This document shows positions 38,900 to 42,445 of a DNA stretch of 42,445 nucleotides, piece by piece. Under the pieces are notes generated by a model that did not search any database, was not told the DNA's origin, and saw nothing but the letters and a program-made list of their open reading frames with translations. The stretch is from Lachnospiraceae bacterium (GTDB taxonomy: Bacteria > Bacillota > Clostridia > Lachnospirales > Lachnospiraceae): NCBI GenBank assembly GCA_017424235.1, contig JAFPAQ010000076.1, positions 1-42,445 on the forward strand, written 5' to 3'. Made by a program: the position numbers and the translations under genes. Each line of letters opens with the position of its first letter. Position 1 is the stretch's first letter.

Positions 38900-40558
38900 A
38901 TGAATATAAAAAAGCTTTTACTAGGATTAGTAATAGCCATATTCTTTTCTACAATAAGCGTTTATGGGTTAGAGGTTAATGCAGAAGAAAATTCTAGAAT
39001 TGAATATGCAACTGACGAAGAAAAGGATTACCAAAGAGGACAGTTAAACAGGTATTTTAGTGACTTAAAAATGAGATATGATCTTTCAGAAGAAAAACTC
39101 AAACAGATGAACAAGATATATGAAAGTGCTATGTCTTATATGGCAAATGCTTCTCTTGCAGTATCTGAAATAGCCAGCTATAGAGGTACAGTTGAGGGAT
39201 ATCTTCTTGAGATAGCCAAGGAAAATACTGGTGGAACAGAAAAATTCTTAATGTTGTCAAATGAGGTTCCTATATTAAGTGCAAAATACAGCGAGCAGAC
39301 ATTTGTAGTTCTTTCATTAATAAATATGGGCAAATCAGATATAACAGATTTGGTCATTACACCTACAGTATCTAATGATAAGACTAAATGGCCTTTTGAT
39401 ATAGGACAGGCTTATGATGCACAGTGTGTTCAAATAATGCAGGCATCAGATACAGTTGAAGAAGCATATGAAAAAAGAATGGATATAGGATGGTATTTTA
39501 ATGTAAGAAAAGATGTGCTTACAGGATGCTATCCATTGACGTTTCACGCAAAGTATTATCATGAAGGTTCTCCTGTGGAAGCAGACATTACTACATATAT
39601 TAATATAACAGGTTCTGATCCGAGCAAATTATTGATTGATGATCCTAACAAGCAAAAGTCAAATCCAAGAATTATTGTTACAGGATATACAACAGAACCG
39701 GAGGTTGTTTATGCCGGTTCTACATTTAAGTTATCTGTTGATGTAAAAAATACATCTGATATAACAACCGTAAAAAATGTGTTGTTTAATATGGAGGCAA
39801 CTGTAGAAGGCAAAGATGCAGATGCTACCTATGCAGCATTTTTACCTACTTCAGGTTCAAGTTCTGTTTACGCAGGTGATATTGCACCGGGACAAACCTA
39901 TAATATCAGTATTGAGATGGAGGCTAAATCTGATTTATCGCAAAAACCATATGTTTTGACTGTAAACATGAAGTATGATACAGATGAACAGATTAATTTA
40001 TCTGATACTGCTAAAGTTTCTGTTCCAATTAAGCAGGAGGCCAAGCTTGATACAGGTACTTTTGAGGTAATGCCGGAGGCAATTGCATTAGGCGAACAAT
40101 CTAATATAATGTTTAGTGTGTTTAATACTGGAAAGACAACTCTATATAATGTAAAGGTTTCATATGAAAGTGAAACAGTAGAAAGTGGTATTACATATCT
40201 TGGAAATATTGCACCTGGTGCTACAGGCAATGTCGACTCTATGGTTACAGGAATTATGCCTGATACAGGAGAGCCTGTTGTAAAAACTGTGATTACTTAT
40301 GAAGATGAAGCCGGAAATGAATCACGTGTTGAAAAAGATATTAACCTTTCTGTATATGAGATGGTAATGGATAACGATATTGATATGGAAATTCCGGAAG
40401 ATATAGAAGAACCGGCTAAAAAAGGATTACCAATTGGTATAATTGCCGGTATTGCAGCTGGAATTGTCGTGTTAATAATTGTTATTGTTGTCTTGGTAAA
40501 AAAGAAAGCAAAAAAGCAAAAAGAAGCCAGAGAATTAGTAGATGAGGACGATGAATAA
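38900..40558 (+). CDS. Membrane-anchored surface protein with CARDB-like repeats
   Basis: 552 residues with a signal peptide (1-27, hydrophobic LLLGLVIAIFFSTISVYGL, cleavage near VNA), a large extracellular part and a C-terminal membrane helix (about 509-533, IGIIAGIAAGIVVLIIVIVV). A short cytoplasmic tail with lysines and an acidic end follows. The extracellular part begins with a helical segment (30-115). Beta-rich repeats follow that resemble CARDB/S-layer-type immunoglobulin folds (PEVVYAGSTFKLSVDVKNTSD near 270 and PEAIALGEQSNIMFSVFNTGK near 390). The stop overlaps the start of a MacB/FtsX-type permease by one base, so the two probably form a complex. A periplasm-facing adaptor or substrate-handling role is inferred; no exact family is claimed. 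Confidence 0.8.
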   Translation: MNIKKLLLGLVIAIFFSTISVYGLEVNAEENSRIEYATDEEKDYQRGQLNRYFSDLKMRYDLSEEKLKQMNKIYESAMSYMANASLAVSEIASYRGTVEGYLLEIAKENTGGTEKFLMLSNEVPILSAKYSEQTFVVLSLINMGKSDITDLVITPTVSNDKTKWPFDIGQAYDAQCVQIMQASDTVEEAYEKRMDIGWYFNVRKDVLTGCYPLTFHAKYYHEGSPVEADITTYINITGSDPSKLLIDDPNKQKSNPRIIVTGYTTEPEVVYAGSTFKLSVDVKNTSDITTVKNVLFNMEATVEGKDADATYAAFLPTSGSSSVYAGDIAPGQTYNISIEMEAKSDLSQKPYVLTVNMKYDTDEQINLSDTAKVSVPIKQEAKLDTGTFEVMPEAIALGEQSNIMFSVFNTGKTTLYNVKVSYESETVESGITYLGNIAPGATGNVDSMVTGIMPDTGEPVVKTVITYEDEAGNESRVEKDINLSVYEMVMDNDIDMEIPEDIEEPAKKGLPIGIIAGIAAGIVVLIIVIVVLVKKKAKKQKEARELVDEDDE

Positions 40559-41931
40559 TGAAATTCTTTGATTTATTGCTTATGAGCATATCAAATCTAT
40601 GGAAGAGAAAATTACGTACAGTTTTGACTATACTTGGAGTTGTGATTGGTATTACTTCAATTGTCGTAATGGTAGCACTTGGAAATGGTCTTAAGGAATC
40701 TATGTTAGAGAATTATTCAAGTTTTGCATCAATGACACAGATTCAGGTAAGTGGCGGTGGATATTATGATTCTGGTAATGGAAAATCTGAAGAAAAGAGG
40801 TTGGATGACAATTTAATAGAAGAGATTAAAGCAATTGAACATGTTAGCGCAGTTTATCCAAGACTTAACTTCTCTGTAATAGCAAAAAGTGGAAAATATA
40901 CTGCTGATTTCGAATTGGTAGGAGCTACCAAAGAGGATTTAGAATCACTTAATTTACCTATCAGTAAAGGAAAACTTCCGGATTCTGATACAGAGCTTAA
41001 GTTATTTTATGGAAATACATCCATAGCAAATTTTAGAGTTGAAAAGACAAACTCAAGTTATTGGCAAACTGGAGTTGCGCCAGATGTTGATTTAATGGAA
41101 TCGCCTATTTTTGTGATATTTGATACAGAAGCATATTGGAATTCAAAAAATGGCAGTTCGGATTTTGCAGATAATAATACGCCTGTAAGACAACCAAAGA
41201 AATACATAATAAAGACTTCCGGCATTATGGAAGGTGGAATTGATGATTGGAATAACAGATATTGCATGGATGTTCTTTGTGATATTGATGCATTAAAAAA
41301 ACAGTTAAAACAGATTTTTAAAAAGAATGTTATACCTGGTCAGCCAACAAGAAAGAATGGAAAACCTTATAATGAAATATTTTATTCTTCTTTGATTGTT
41401 CAGGTTGATAATATGGAAAATGTTCAGGCAATTTCAGATTATCTTAAAGATTCGGGATATGATGCCTACAGCTCTTCTGAATGGATTCAGTCAGAAATAC
41501 AGACCATGAATATGATACAGGCAGTGCTTGGTGCAATAGGAGCAGTGGCAATGCTTGTAGCGGCTATAAGTATCACTAATACTATGATGATGTCAATTTA
41601 TGAAAGAACTAAAGAAATAGGTGTAATGAAGGTTTTGGGCTGTGACATACATAATATACAGACATTGTTTTTACTGGAAGCAGGATTTATTGGATTTATT
41701 GGAGGAATAATAGGTGTACTGTTTAGCTATGGTATAGGATTTGCTATTAATACATTTTTAAGTAGTTCTATTTCAAACGCAATGGGGGTTACTGGTGCTA
41801 TTTGCAGAATTCCATTGTGGTTGTCACCATCGGCAATTGTTTTTGCAGTTGTAATTGGTATGATAGCAGGATTTATTCCTTCATTAAGGGCCATGAAGCT
41901 TAGTCCGTTAGCTGCAATAAGAAATGAATAG
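40558..41931 (+). CDS. ABC transporter permease, MacB/FtsX type
   Basis: 457 residues. One helix near the N terminus (NLWKRKLRTVLTILGVVIGITSIVVMVALGNGL, about 12-45) precedes a large extracellular MacB-type domain (about 50-320). The FtsX core follows with three helices (about 325-455), including ISITNTMMMSIYERTKEIGVMKVLGCD and the final IPSLRAMKLSPLAAIRNE. These are features of type VII ABC systems (MacB, LolC/E, FtsX), which act mechanically across the membrane rather than forming a channel. The start overlaps the stop of the preceding surface protein gene. No ATPase gene is adjacent: upstream is a YitT gene, and downstream a terminator and a protease gene. Confidence 0.9.
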   Translation: MKFFDLLLMSISNLWKRKLRTVLTILGVVIGITSIVVMVALGNGLKESMLENYSSFASMTQIQVSGGGYYDSGNGKSEEKRLDDNLIEEIKAIEHVSAVYPRLNFSVIAKSGKYTADFELVGATKEDLESLNLPISKGKLPDSDTELKLFYGNTSIANFRVEKTNSSYWQTGVAPDVDLMESPIFVIFDTEAYWNSKNGSSDFADNNTPVRQPKKYIIKTSGIMEGGIDDWNNRYCMDVLCDIDALKKQLKQIFKKNVIPGQPTRKNGKPYNEIFYSSLIVQVDNMENVQAISDYLKDSGYDAYSSSEWIQSEIQTMNMIQAVLGAIGAVAMLVAAISITNTMMMSIYERTKEIGVMKVLGCDIHNIQTLFLLEAGFIGFIGGIIGVLFSYGIGFAINTFLSSSISNAMGVTGAICRIPLWLSPSAIVFAVVIGMIAGFIPSLRAMKLSPLAAIRNE

Positions 41932-41938
41932 TTTATAT

Positions 41939-41969
41939 AAAATGGTGCTTTTATGGCACCATTTTTTTG
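41939..41969 (+). terminator. Intrinsic terminator after the permease gene
   Basis: AAAATGGTGC (about 41939-41948) pairs with GCACCATTTT (41956-41965) around a 7-base loop, followed by a T-run. Confidence 0.92.
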
Positions 41970-42056
41970 CATAAAATAGTTAGTATATGCAATATACACA
42001 CATTTATTTTCAATCGGGAATAATATATATAAACATATTTATATGTAGGTGAATTA

Positions 42057-42445
42057 ATGGACAGAGTCAGAAATATGTTAGGATGTAATTTACCTGAAGT
42101 AATATCATATACTGGAAAGGGTGTATATGCTGCAATTTTAGATTCTGGAATAGTTGTGCACCCTGATTTAAAGAATCAAATAGTTACATTTAAAGATTTT
42201 ACAAATAATCAGAGATTTGTATCATACAAAAATTTAAATAAAGGTTTTTGCTATGATGATAATGGACATGGAACACATGTTGCAGGCATTTTGTCAGGAA
42301 ATGGTAAAATGTCTAATGGTAAGTATAGAGGAATAGCTCCTGATTGCAGAATTGTATGTGGTAAGGTACTTGATAGTAAGGGAGGTGGAAGTTTAAAATC
42401 GCTTTTAAATGGACTTAACTGGATATTGGAGTTGTCAAACAAGCT
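42057..42445 (+). CDS. Subtilisin-like S8 serine protease (3' end outside the window)
   Basis: 129 complete codons from the ATG at 42057 (GGTGA five bases before); the frame is open to the window edge. Two members of the subtilisin triad are visible: the aspartate in AAILDSGIVVHPDL (about residue 31) and the histidine in DDNGHGTHVAGIL (about residue 70). The serine region lies outside. There is no signal peptide or propeptide: the catalytic core starts within 25 residues of the first codon, as in intracellular subtilisins such as IspA. An own transcription unit is likely, since a terminator precedes it. Its targets are unknown. Confidence 0.92.
   Translation, partial: MDRVRNMLGCNLPEVISYTGKGVYAAILDSGIVVHPDLKNQIVTFKDFTNNQRFVSYKNLNKGFCYDDNGHGTHVAGILSGNGKMSNGKYRGIAPDCRIVCGKVLDSKGGGSLKSLLNGLNWILELSNK

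Noticed and set aside
1..42445. CRISPR array, prophage or insertion sequence
   Set aside because: No regularly spaced repeats, no phage structural genes, integrase or transposase frames were seen; base composition is even across the window.

Overview
The window looks like a chromosomal segment of a low-GC anaerobic Firmicute, most likely of the Lachnospiraceae. That rests on the AT-rich sequence, Shine-Dalgarno sites of the GGAGG and GGTGA type, the block tmcAL / yceD-rpmF-plsX-acpP-rnc-smc-ftsY, a split purine pathway with a stand-alone IMP cyclohydrolase, and a secreted GH9 glucanase. I cannot fix the genus. Nearly all genes are intact. I see no prophage, transposase, rRNA or CRISPR array; there is one tRNA gene.

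Layout: (1) 1-3.9 kb: a formate/nitrite-type channel, a TIR-bounded intergenic repeat, greA and an Uup-like ABC-F protein. (2) 3.9-8.9 kb: a MarR regulator, a two-gene heterodimeric ABC exporter with one degenerate ATP site, and a TetR regulator. (3) 8.9-10.8 kb, minus strand: a tandem hemerythrin protein and an RluA-type pseudouridine synthase. (4) 10.9-15.5 kb: an NAD operon of nrtR, pncA, a short Prs-like synthetase, nadV and nadE, behind two dyad operator candidates. (5) 15.5-18.5 kb: a cytoplasmic GH13 enzyme with a LacI-type palindrome upstream, and a glycerol-1-phosphate-dehydrogenase-like protein. (6) 18.5-21.7 kb: a preQ1-I riboswitch and the complete de novo preQ1 operon queD-queE-folE-queC-queF. 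(7) 21.7-24.5 kb: an 85-residue orphan protein and a GH9 lipoprotein. (8) 24.5-26.9 kb: a ZTP (pfl) riboswitch, a PurO-like IMP cyclohydrolase and a stand-alone AICAR formyltransferase. (9) 27.0-28.4 kb: tRNA-Leu(CAA) and convergent tmcAL. (10) 28.5-36.6 kb: the core block from yceD to ftsY, with an FtsY that carries its acidic region at the C terminus. (11) 36.7-42.4 kb: threonine ammonia-lyase, a YitT protein, a membrane-anchored surface protein with an FtsX/MacB-type permease, and the start of a subtilisin-like protease cut by the window end.

How the genes work together: three blocks pair a metabolite-responsive control element with the enzymes for that metabolite: NrtR with NAD salvage, preQ1 RNA with queuosine precursor synthesis, and ZTP RNA with the two steps that consume AICAR nucleotide. 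The points most worth a second look are the Prs-like/NadV pair inside an NrtR operon (possible ADP-ribose recycling), a shared sequence module directly behind both riboswitch terminators, the rearranged FtsY, and a dispersed family of TIR-bearing intergenic repeats.
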